A DNA stretch of 64,000 bases from Sycon ciliatum. Lineage: Eukaryota; Porifera; Calcarea; Leucosolenida; Sycettidae. A program made the position numbers and the translations under genes. How positions within the stretch are numbered: the first letter of the stretch is position 1; each line of letters starts with the position of its first letter. Below the pieces are notes generated by a model. The model saw nothing but the letters and a program-made list of their open reading frames with translations. It was not told the DNA's origin and made no database searches. This document shows, in pieces, positions 18,543-29,200 of this stretch. The stretch spans positions 36,959,647-37,023,646 of the forward strand of contig NC_088644.1 of the NCBI RefSeq assembly GCF_964019385.1, given 5' to 3'.

Positions 18543-19634
18543 ATGTTTGGCCGATTTGCTTCGTTGACCCTTGGTGCATTCTGCGTAGGATACACTGCTG
18601 TATCAGTTCTCATTCATCTTGTTCTCTTCGTATATCAGGAGCCAGCCAGTATAGCTCAGTATAAGCCAGTTATAAACGCTGAAGATTCACCCGTATCACA
18701 AGCTGGAGTTTTGCCTACTGATAGCGTGATCGATGGAGGACCGATCCGTGAAGTTGACGTTGATACCGTCCCAACGTTAGATGAATTAATTCCTCATATC
18801 GTACCGTCAGGTGTACAGCCTGGTGGACTGTGGCATCCTCCTGTTGGATCAAAAATTGGATGTGGTGGAAACACGCGCAAGTCTCGAGTAGCCATTCTCA
18901 TACCCTATAGGAATAGGCCTGATCATCTTCCCATTTTTCTCAAATACATCCATCCGTTTATGCAGAGACAGAACCTGGATTATGGCGTATATGTTGTAGA
19001 GCAGGACGATGATCTTGCATTCAACCGTGCTGAGCTGTTTAATGTGGGATTCCTGGAAGCCCAGCTCGACCAGCCCTACTCATGCTATGTATTCCATGAT
19101 GTTGATCATGTGCCATCAGATGATCGCAATAGTTACTGCTGCGGCGACGAGCCACGGCATCTATCAACGAACGTGGACCGGTGGGATTACAAGCTGCTGT
19201 ACGATCAGTTCCTGGGCGGCGTGACGCAGTTCGGCGACTCGCACGTGTATGCCATGAACGGTATGTCCAATGCTTACTGGGGTTGGGGCGGAGAGGATGA
19301 TGACGTGCTGTGCCGGTGGAGAACTATTGGTATGACATTCTCCCGGCCACCGAACAGCTATGGCCGATATCGTACGATTGGATCGCACGGTCACAAGTCA
19401 GCGCCAAAGAACAAGGACCGCTTTGAGATTCTAAAGATGGCAAGATCGCGTATGCTCATCGATGGCTTGAACAGTGTTCGGTATCATTTGGTGAATAAGG
19501 ATCGGCACGCGCTCTACACGCATCTGAAAATAAGGTTAGGCAGTCAGAATGTCACCACTATGATGGTAGAGCCGCCGAAGCGCACTCTGCGCGAGATCCG
19601 TGACAAGACCATACCGCATTGGTCATGTCAGTGA
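18543..19634 (+). CDS. B4GALT: Beta-1,4-galactosyltransferase family, single exon
   Basis: 363 residues. Transfers galactose from UDP-Gal to terminal GlcNAc (or Glc/xylose in other members) in the Golgi. Type II topology: a short cytoplasmic start, a signal anchor at about residues 8-31, a stem to about residue 105, then a family 7 catalytic domain. Visible motifs: VAILIPYRNR (nucleotide binding), FHDVDHVP (the DxD metal site, FSDVD in vertebrates), NAYWGWGGEDDD (acceptor and catalytic loop), then IGSHGHKS where the metal-binding His lies, and DGLNSVRYHL near the end. Length is close to the usual 370-400. The whole gene is one uninterrupted frame, whereas vertebrate paralogues are split; a retrocopy or lineage-specific intron loss is possible. 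The exact paralogue cannot be told. Confidence 0.93.
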   Translation: MFGRFASLTLGAFCVGYTAVSVLIHLVLFVYQEPASIAQYKPVINAEDSPVSQAGVLPTDSVIDGGPIREVDVDTVPTLDELIPHIVPSGVQPGGLWHPPVGSKIGCGGNTRKSRVAILIPYRNRPDHLPIFLKYIHPFMQRQNLDYGVYVVEQDDDLAFNRAELFNVGFLEAQLDQPYSCYVFHDVDHVPSDDRNSYCCGDEPRHLSTNVDRWDYKLLYDQFLGGVTQFGDSHVYAMNGMSNAYWGWGGEDDDVLCRWRTIGMTFSRPPNSYGRYRTIGSHGHKSAPKNKDRFEILKMARSRMLIDGLNSVRYHLVNKDRHALYTHLKIRLGSQNVTTMMVEPPKRTLREIRDKTIPHWSCQ

Positions 19635-20069
19635 TGTGAGTGTCCGTGTGTGTGGTGTGTGTGTCTGTGTGTCTGTGTGTGCTTGCACGTGCATGTTGTC
19701 CTCAATGAATGCCCATTGTTTCCTGTGGTTCTGTGTTGCAACTTGTATCGACAAGATGGCACTATTGGGAGGCTGAAAGTGTGCGTTGTTGTGCTGTTGG
19801 TTCGTATTAGCATGTCTTTTATCCCTCTCCGTATTTATTACTATACCGTTCATCCGTGACACGTAGTCTACAATGTTTCCTGGATGTGCCACCATGACTT
19901 CCCCCGCCCCCTCCCCCCCCCCCCCCTCCCCGTTTGTATCGAGCAAATTATTTCAGACGGCCCCCAGTTGTGCGCCAGTGCCACTGTTATCCTTGAGGTG
20001 ATTTTTATGAAACTTTCCATTATGTTATATATAATTTGATTCGACTCTATGCCCTGCATGTGTGCGTGC

Positions 20070-20105
<36 letters not shown>

Positions 20106-20600
20106 GTTTTCACCGACTCTGTGTAATCCCTGTGTACTGTTCTGGTCACGCTGTTCATGGCGCGGTGCACTGACTGCTGACGTTGATGCACTTAGCCAAT
20201 GCGCAGTGTACGTGTAGGTACTGCTTTTTCAAGTCACCGGCAATGCCGTGTGTGTATGCCTGCATGAATCATGAAGCTTTTTGTTGATACGTGTACTTTA
20301 CCTGCTGGACTCCGTTGTAGGTTTCTTTTTGTCCCTGTACATACAAGTATATCTACTCATTTGTGTCACCTGTTTGTCTTCTTTTTCTCGGTGTTGTTAT
20401 GCCCACTGGCTTTGCTCACAACTAATACTAATAGTTAAATTAAAGCTCTTTTCTTCGGAGACTTCTCCGGTTTTTGCCCCTGGCTTTGCTCATATATCTG
20501 ATAGGTTTTCTTACTGTAAAACTATTTCTTTCTTCACCTGGATATTGACAAGGCATTTCTTCTGTTGCATTTCTTGGAAACAGATGGTTTTCAGCTCTTG
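19635..20600. other. Downstream of B4GALT, no gene recognised
   Basis: Short GT tracts (19645-19690, 20070-20105), a C-run at 19913-19927, and AT-richer sequence. No coding frame supported. Confidence 0.4.
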
Positions 20601-20619
20601 ACGGTGAGTTGCCTTTCTT

Positions 20620-20905
20620 TGCTGTGTGTGTGTGTGTGTGTGTGTGTCAGCTAGCTGTTAGTTCGGTTGGTGGATACCCTTTCACTAGATTGTGGTGTCC
20701 GTTGCCATCACGTATGACATAAGGCTATCCTGTTTGAAGGTGTATCATACTTGCCACCCTTGTTGGATTTAGGATCTGTTTTAGTGTCTGTACACCGTTA
20801 GGAGCTGCATCTGCGCCTTGATCCTAGAGGGTGGTGGCGTTCTTGCGGATGCGGAAAACTTGGCTTCCAGCCAAGTCTTGCGCGAACCGTGAATTTTAAT
20901 TATTT
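20620..20905. repeat. Dispersed (GT)n-linked repeat plus a 110-bp repeat shared with 50285-50412
   Basis: After a GT tract, cagctag then ttcggttggtgg matches 22795-22815. The segment 20793-20905, read on the minus strand, matches 50285-50412 over about 110 bases (shared caaggcgcagatgcag, ctggaagcc, aacgccaccaccct). Copies on opposite strands indicate a transposed sequence; a SINE or LINE 3' end is possible. Confidence 0.65.
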
Positions 20906-21499
20906 TTATTCCCGTAGGTATGCGAAAGGCAGTTATTAGAGAATAGTAGCGACTGGTGCTAGCCATGGTTCTGTACGCTTTTTGCGTGCGCGCGTGCGTG
21001 TGTGTATGTGCGTGTGTTTGTGTGTGTATATGTGTTCGTGTGTGTATGTGGTACGGCTGTGCGGTCATCATCACGTGACGGTACGGTCGCTAAAGGCCGG
21101 CGGCGCGGGGCGACGGGTCCTCAGCTAGCTCTTTAGTGTTACTGAAAGATAACATACTACAATGTAGCTATGTGTTGACTTGTGGGCTACTTCTGGCTTA
21201 TAGGCTATTCGTACTACGTTACAATACGCGTCACGTTTTGGAGTACGACGTGCTGGCAGACGTCGGTGCATTCACACAGGCACGCACACGCTACTCGTAC
21301 AGCTTCTTTTGGACACAAACCGCTGGGAACGACAACGAAACTCGGTACAGGGGTCTGGATACGTCGTCTACGTTTTCGTATCAGGAGTACGATTTTCCCG
21401 CCACGTTCCATGTTGTCATGGCTATCCGGACGAAAACGTCACGTACGCTACATTTTGGGTGTAGTGTGAATGGCCCATTATGCACTCAATGGCACTAGT

Positions 21500-22600
21500 G
21501 ATGCCCATCTGAGGTGCGGTCGGACTTAGCAGCCCACACTAGTACTAAAAGTATTACCTTCACTGGGGGCAGGGGTAAATGCAGTTGGATCCCGGGACGG
21601 ACACATTGACGCCGTGAATCCTTTTTCTGCACCTTGTCATCACCCATTTTTTTTGTGCTGCCCCCATGGAAGAATCCCGACTCGGCGGCCCGAACAAATT
21701 TTTCGTATTTTCCCTAGGTTTCCGCGAGTCTAGGGGTGTCATCGATTGGCGAATCCGGATTGAGTGTGAGCGGGCGGTGTAGTCCGAGCAACGCTGGCCC
21801 AATCGAACAAAACAAGGGTGTAGTACGCAAATCATAAAGCCAAAATATACGCAAAAAGATTCTATGAAAGCTGTCAAAAACGCCAAAGTCCATTTCCACT
21901 CCAGCCACTCTCGGTGTGGGGGCTGGTGTGGTCAGATTCCACTCCAAGTACACCTACTCCGGTCTCCGGATTCGGCCGGATTTGGCCAATCGATCGCGCT
22001 CACTCGGAGCGCACTTGCTCGGGATTCGCCCAATTGATCATGTCCTGACAGTATCCATGGAAACCGTGCAATTTATTTATTTATTTTTCATTGGTTTTTA
22101 GCGAATCTGTGAACCCGGTAGGCTGTATACGGCAATACCGGTAGTCCAGCACAGTGCCTGTGTTCGGTGCGCGTACATAACATTGTACATGAAGGTACCA
22201 GTACCCTCGCAAAGCGCAAACCGGTGGCATGGTGGCTGGATCTCATGCACATTGTAAAAAATGATCGTGCCCGTGAACTGTCTTTTGTCCCTTGGACTGA
22301 ACTTTCATACATGTACTGCAGTTTCCGCAAATTAAAAAAAAATACTTGGCCCACTCTTTGCCTACTTTTCTCCGCAACTTCTTACACACATTTCTGGTTT
22401 CTCTCCGCGTTTCCATGGGCACAGATTGTGGCGTGCATGATGAGCCCATAAGTGAGATCATTTCCTGTCAAGCCAGAATTTGGGAATTTTAGGGGATGTC
22501 AGCCGCTGGACAATTCAATAGCTAATCGAAGTATCCCCCCCCCCCCCGGAAGAGCCATGTAACCGGGTTCTAGCAATGAGCAAGTGTGTGCATGTATGTG
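21500..22600. repeat. Interrupted copy of a dispersed repeat
   Basis: 21535-21645 matches 23035-23145 (shared ggatcccgggacgga and aatcctttttctgcacc). 22436-22550 matches 23157-23270 (shared gagcccataagtg). The roughly 790 bases between appear to be an insertion into this copy. The inserted part contains no recognisable protein. Confidence 0.65.
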
Positions 22601-22674
22601 TGTGTGTGTGTGTCTATGTCTGTGTGTGTGTCTGTGTGTGTCTAAAATTAGTGGTGGTCATCAGCCTCGCAAGC

Positions 22675-23340
22675 TGTTGAATGGTGTAATCCCAGCACAA
22701 GTTGCTATGTCTAACATAGCTGTTTGCTATCATCGCTTCCGCGATGGGCAGGTCTGAGGTCTGAGGTGTGTGTCTGTGCGTGTGTCTGTGTGCCAGCTAG
22801 TTCGGTTGGTGGGTACACTTATGCCAGATAGTGTTGGGCCTGTTGCCAACGGGCTCGGCTGCTTGAAGGTGTATTGTTGTACCTACCACCTTTGTTGGTT
22901 TCAGGGTTCATATACTTTCTATTTGAAGTATACATACCTGTTAACCATGGCCCCTGCTTCTGGCTAGATTAACTCTTGTGTAATCAATGGTGCTAGTGAA
23001 GCTTATATTAGATCCACTCTGATTTAGCCACCCACACTAGTACCAAGTATTACCTTCACTGAGGGCAGGGGTACCTGCAGTTGGATCCCGGGACGGATAC
23101 CCTGATGCCGTCAATCCTTTTTCTGCACCTTGTCCTCACCCACTTACTGAGGTGTGGTGAGCCCATAAGTGGGATCATTTCAAGTCCACCCTAGTTTGGG
23201 GATTTCAGGGGATGTCGGCCGTTGGGTGGTTCAATGGCCAATTGAGTCATCTTGCCAAGATTCCTTTTGAGTCTCTCTCCCCTCTCCCGGGGAGACCCAC
23301 GTGACCAGTTTTGGCAGTGAGCAAGTACAAGTACAAGTAC
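22675..23340. repeat. Continuous copy of the dispersed (GT)n-linked repeat
   Basis: Contains, in order, the ccagcacaagttgctatgtc block shared with 1122 and 8330, a GT tract, the ttcggttggtgg block shared with 20650, and the blocks shared with 21535 and 22436. A further partial copy lies at 24450-24620. No coding capacity seen. Confidence 0.6.
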
Positions 23341-23390
23341 AAGTGTGTGTCTGTGTGTGGTGTGTGTGTGTGTGTGTCTGTGTGTGTGGT

Positions 23391-23438
<48 letters not shown>

Positions 23439-23534
23439 TGTGTCTGTGTGTGTGGTGTGTGTGTGTCTGTGTGTGTGTGTGTGTGGTGTGTGTCTGTGTG
23501 TGTGTGGTGTGTCTGTGTGTGTGTGTGTGTCTGT

Positions 23535-23615
<81 letters not shown>

Positions 23616-23626
23616 TGTGTGTGTAT

Positions 23627-23724
<98 letters not shown>

Positions 23725-23730
23725 TCTGTA
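23341..23730. repeat. Long (GT)n microsatellite
   Basis: About 390 bases of GT with GG, TC and TA interruptions. Preceded by four tandem caagta units. Open frames here are repeat artefacts. Confidence 0.97.
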
Positions 23731-24040
23731 CTACATGTGTACAGTACTGTCGGACGCCGAAGAACTGGGGATCAGGGTTCTAGGCTAGCTCGTTCTTATT
23801 TTCAGCGAACACAGCAGTTTCGTTCTTATCTGATGGTACACTGTACTACAGTCTTACATGTACATTTATGCAGAGTTACACGTCTGAGTGTACATTATAG
23901 TGTAAATTACGGTTATCTGTTATCGTTCTTATCTGCAAAAAATCCAGCCTACATCGTTCTTAAACAATTGGTGAAATTCTAGCCTGGCCATTCTTCGGCG
24001 TCCCACAGTACTGTAATGACTGGATGTATTACTAGGGCCA

Positions 24041-24433
24041 GTAGGGGTGAACGGGGTGATCCGGGTACCCGTTTGTTTAGCTGCTGACACGTTAGCAAAC
24101 GAGTACCCGTTAGTCGTGTACGGCGGCGGTACAGTAAGGTGATATTAGCTGGCTTGCACAGTCACACAGTTTGAATGGGATGTTGCTTGTTCGATCCTGC
24201 TACATATGACAAGTTTGACTGTTCTGCATGTAGCGCAGTAAGTGTGGATGCTGTGCTTGTCGCAATGTAGTGCACTTGCTGTGAATTGCATGGCTTTGTA
24301 TGTCCTCCTGGCACAAAATGCGGAAGGCTATTGTATAGTAATTGTTACTATTGGCTGCTAAAGGATACCCGATAACCCGCCCGTTAAGCCACGTACCCGT
24401 TTGTAACCTTAAAGGGTAACCGTTTCACCCCTA
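24041..24433. mobile_element. hAT-like MITE, TAGGGGTGAACGG termini
   Basis: Left taggggtgaacggg and right ccgtttcacccctag are inverted. ggtacccgtttgt and related motifs recur inside. The left flank actagggccag is also found at the left of the 63018-63559 element, so the true terminus may begin in that sequence. Confidence 0.7.
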
Positions 24434-24727
24434 GGGCCCCTATCTACATGTATTACCATGGGGCCTGGCTGTATGAAAGCGTAATGTTGTTCCTGCCACC
24501 TGTGTTGGTTCCAGATTCCACATACTTTCTATTTGAGGCATGAACACAATGTCATGTAACTGGTGATCAGGAGGCTTCATGTGCACTTCTGGCTACATGT
24601 AGGCTAACTTGTGATTAGTCTATGTTGCTGGTTTAGCCTACGTGTTCATGTACATGCAGGCAAGAACAGTCTGCATCACACTCCAACACGGATTACCTTT
24701 GCTGTTATGGATTTGCCTGATACTATC

Positions 24728-25092
24728 AGGCTGTGTTTACATGAGGCGTTTCAACCCGGGTCAGATTTCAACCCGCCATGCGCAGAAAATGAATGGCGCG
24801 TTTACATGACGCATTGCGCTTGACCCGGGTTGAAATCAACCCGGGTCAAGAAAATCGTACAAACGTACTTCTGCGCGTATCTCGTGCCAGGTTTGAACAG
24901 CACTGCACATGCAAATTTCGCGCGAACGGATTTGACCATACAGGACTGTAGAAGTGGACTTTTGGCGGCATATCAGTATTTGACCCGGGTCAACTGTCTT
25001 CATGTAAACGCTCACCTATTTTGTCTATCATACAGACTTTCAACCCGGGCTGAACTCGACCCGGGTTGAAATTTCTCATGTAAACACAGCCT
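24728..25092. mobile_element. Non-autonomous element, AGGCTGTGTTTACATGAG termini
   Basis: Inverted termini aggctgtgtttacatgag and ctcatgtaaacacagcct are perfect over 18 bases. GACCCGGGTTGAAA and its complement recur inside. Family relative of 10328-11561. Confidence 0.85.
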
Positions 25093-25730
25093 CAGACATT
25101 TTCTTCCTTTCTGCACCTTGGCTTCACTCACGAAGAGCCGGGCTCCACTGCCCGCGAGGAGCGCAGTGAAACATCACTTTTGTCAAACTCCATGCCCCTC
25201 GCTTGTGGCTCGCCACACGGCCGGGCTTTTTCGGATGTGACCATGCGCGCTGCATTCGCGGCTCGCGTAGGGGATACTCACACTTGCGCTACTTGTACTT
25301 GCCCACTGCCAGATACTAACATAGTCAAGTGGGTATCCCCAGGAGACTCAGAGGGAAGAGAAAGACCACTCTGTGGACATGGTGTTGACCTAAGCATGAT
25401 TCTCTTGCAATAATGCAGCAGTGGAAACTAGTAAGTGAGTATAGGGATATCCAGTGATCAAAAGACTCAAGATCTGTATCATGATTTGGTGTTGGAATAT
25501 GCTACAAGGAGAAAAGCTATAAAAAATCTTCATAAATTTCTTTTTTTCAGTTGATCAAATAATTATTTTTTCTGAGGGAAAGAAACTATGCAATTATGTT
25601 CTGCAAAATAATCTGTTGTAGGGATAGTTCTACCTAAAGGCAGGTAACCATGGTAACACTACCTATCTTCTCAATGGTGGTCCGGTGCTAAATGTAACTC
25701 ACCAATAGTATTTGAAACTCGGATGTTAAG
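25093..25730. other. Intergenic, no gene recognised
   Basis: The start resembles part of the dispersed repeat (tttctgcaccttgg). Otherwise AT-rich without a supported feature. Confidence 0.35.
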
Positions 25731-25734
25731 CCAA

Positions 25735-25885
25735 TAATAAATGTAGAAAGGAAAATGTCTCAGTACTCTGTCAGTTTTGTGCCTAGTTGTTGCACTTTCT
25801 GACTGTATAATAGTGTCTGGTTACATTGATGGAGAGTTACTCTTAACTCGTATCCATATATCCTTTTCCTTTCTACACCAATAGT
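25735..25885. repeat. Partial copy of the TTGGAAGG/CTCAGTA inverted-repeat family
   Basis: tctcagtactctgtcagttt, ctggttac and aactcgtat follow the same order as the arms at 54853-54950 and 50690-50790. Only one arm is clear here. Confidence 0.55.
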
Positions 25886-25949
25886 ATTATTATTTTTTAT
25901 TAATATTCTAGCTATTACACGGTAGTTTCTGTGTCAAGAGGCATCCATA

Positions 25950-26011
25950 GCCATAGGTACCTGTAGCCATAGGTACCTGTAGCCATAGGTACCTGTAGCC
26001 ATAGGTACCTG
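25950..26011. repeat. 16-bp tandem repeat
   Basis: The unit ccataggtacctgtag is repeated about four times without error, 190 bases downstream of the TTC41-like stop codon. Confidence 0.95.
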
Positions 26012-26201
26012 GTTTGTTTCAACAAACTTAACCCTATACCTAAACATTTCTCCCAAGCAAGAGCTGGTCAAGGCAACGCTCCGAGCCATGACTCAGCAGC
26101 CGTCATGCTGAGCTCTAAAACTCGATCTATCCAACCGTCCACATACCTGCAATCAAGTTGCAGTGTCCCGGTGTCTGATATTTATCCACGAGTACACACG
26201 G

Positions 26202-29200
26202 TTATCTTGCTGTCCGTGCATTGCGACTGCGCTGGCGCCCAGCCACCTCCCATCCATCGCCGTCGCCTCCATCATTGTAGTGATCACCACCCTGACTGCT
26301 CTGCGCTGGTTTGCTTCCCCAGGCACTCGCACCTGCACTGGCCGACTGACGAGTAAGACGCCTCTCATCACTGGCCCCTCTTGATCCTCTCCCTCGTGGC
26401 TTATCTCCTTGCCAGGGAGTGTTATCCACTGGGCGCTGTGAAGAATGATGGCGGCCCCGCCGAGGATATGACTGACCGCGGCCACCTGTGGCTGCGTACT
26501 CATCCTGGCTGGCCGAGCCACCGTGCTGATGGCCTCTACGTCGAGTCTCACTTCGTCCACGATGGTCGTTGGCCGTGCTCACACCACCTGCAATGTCACC
26601 AGCACTCCTGCGCCGGTTGTCGTAAGACCCGCCACGCTGGCGCGTGCTGTGATCCCAGGAGCCCCTGCGGCCACGTCCTCTACCCGGCTGTTGTGTATCT
26701 GTGCCACTGGCACATTGGTTGGCACTGGCGCGTCTTGAAGACATGAGGTCCTCAAGCTGCCCAAGGCGACGGGCAACCGCCTTCGTTATCACATGGGATT
26801 CACCGAGCTTGCTTGAACGTATAGACAGCGATGTGCGTAGTAGCTGCACCGCTTCCTCCTGTGCACATGCATCTCTGGCTGCCAAATGCTTGCCTAGGTG
26901 ATACAGGGTTGTGGCTGTTAGAATGTGCTCTGGTCCCACCGTCTTTCGCCGGATGTCCAGGGCCTGTCGGTATAGCTGTTCTGCTTCTCGAAGTCTGGAC
27001 TCACTCTTGCCATTCAGTAGCAAGCCAGCCAAGTCGTTGAGGATTTCGGCGATGGCCGGGTGCTCGCCGCCATACCATGCTTTCCTGGCTCTGAGAGCAC
27101 CGCGCATGCCCTCCTCGGCCTCCTTTAGTCTGCCCAGGCGAGAGTCACACACGGCAATGTGGTAGAGAACATCAGCCTGGCTTGGCGTGTTGTTGGCCGT
27201 GTCCAGATAGGCCTTGGCTTTCATCAGTAGTGACCAGGCCTCCTGCTGCATGCTGGCAGCGTGTGGGCCAGCGTCCTTGGCCTTCAGGAAGCCGAGTGAG
27301 TCCAGCAAGCGGCCGCGGCGTAACACAAGCTTCGGATCCATTCCGTAGAGGCTATCATCGTCGGCATCATCGAGCACGAACGAGAAGCCAGTGGTACGCA
27401 GAGCCTCACGGAACCAACGCTCTGCTTCGCTGATGTGCAGCTGGAACAGGTTCAACGATGCTAGTTGCTCCTGAACGGAGCTAAGCAGCTCTACCGGGCC
27501 GAGTAAGCGGACACTGTTAAACTCCTGGTGGTCGCCGGTGGTGCACGGCGCATCATCCGTTTCACATCCGTGCACCTCTTGAGCATATTCCATTGCATCC
27601 CGCAGCACATCGGCGGCATCCGTGAACTTCGATGCGGCCGCCAGGAAACGCCCAACCATGCTGGCCAGAAGAGCGTAATAGCGCTGCACAGTGCTCTGGC
27701 GGTCTGCATTGCTGTCTTTAGGACCCCCGCGTGTCAGCAATGCCTTCTCCGTCTCCAGCATAGAGCGATAGGAAGTGAGTTGATCGATACCAGACTTCTC
27801 CAGGGCACGCCAGTAGGTCATCAGATCCAGTCGCAGGCGTCCTTGGTTGTTTTGCCAGTCGACGCAATCCAGAAAGATCGGCGGCTCACACACGGCACGC
27901 TGAAGACCCGCCATGTCACTGGACATCAGACGCTGCCAAGGCAGCTCCTCAGTGCGCCGGATCGAAGGCTTAGTTGCTTGGAAATAATCGGCCAACACGC
28001 GATGCCACACAGCCTTCTTTGCCATCCACGGGTTGTGTGTCTGGAGATCGGCAGCATCCGTCACATCAGCATGCCGTACATCTAGCAGACAGTCAAACAC
28101 TGCCGCACGGAGATGCTGATGGAAGAAACTGAGCATGCCTCCTTGTCGCTCAAACAACGCATCACCGGCGGCCGAGCGGAACGAGGCCCAGTCCAGCGAG
28201 GTCAGTTGTGGGTAGCCACAGGTCTGCAGCGCTACCAGGACTTCGCTGTCCGATAGTCCATGCCGGGACACGGCTAGAAGCTGCAGAGCAGCCGCTACCC
28301 AACCACTTAGCTGGCCAGCAGGTTTAGTTGCTGCTGCATGCACATTGCTGCTTTTGCAGCCGTCTTTTGCAGCTTGAGAGCCATCTGTAGTGGACTGTGA
28401 GTGTGGTATCTGCGATTGAATGCTGTCTTGGCCGTAATCGGTAACCCACCGCTGAATGACCAACGTCCAGAGGTGGCTGGGGGACTTGGCTGCCAGGTAG
28501 TAGCTCAGGCGCTCGCTGACCTTCTCATGCTCGCCGAATATACGCATCTCGTTGGCCAGTGATGCCAGGAAGAATGGCTTGTCGGCCAGCGGAGATGATA
28601 CTACTCTGCTGAGCTGGTCCTCGCTTAGTTGTTTGCAGTGGACAGCGAGATGGCAGCGGACAAGCTGCCGCTTAGCATCGTCATTCTTCAGCAGCGGCAT
28701 CCGAATGACCTGCGTGTCTGGGCGCCGCTTCAGGGCTTTAAACGAGCTGTGATTCTCTCCCGTCGACACCACCATGCAAGACCGCGTCGGCAGTGAGCTT
28801 GGCAGCCAGTCTAGCTCTCCTTCGCCAACGGTTTCACGACTCATCTCCTCCAGGCCATCAAGAATGATGAGGGATCGACCTAGCGCCAGCGCTGCACCGA
28901 AGGCAGCCTTGACACGGCTCAGATCCAGCTGATCCTCATTCTGCTGCTGTCGATCATTGCCGTCAAAGTCCAGAAAGCGCGACCGCAGCTCGGCTATGCA
29001 GTGCAGCATGAAGCCAAGGGGACTTGCACTGCTCGAGCTGCTGCCAACATAATGCGTCACTACGTGTACATCAGGCTCATCAGCACTGATCGCTTTACTC
29101 CAGTTTGCCAGCAGGGCACTCTTGCCGCTGCCTCTCTCGCCGACCAGGATGGCAATGCATGCAGCACGTGACTCCAGTAGCAAGTTGGCCGAAGGACTGC

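Noticed and set aside
23341-23730. Long Cys-Val open frames on the plus strand
   Set aside because: They are translations of (GT)n; no splice context or family resemblance.
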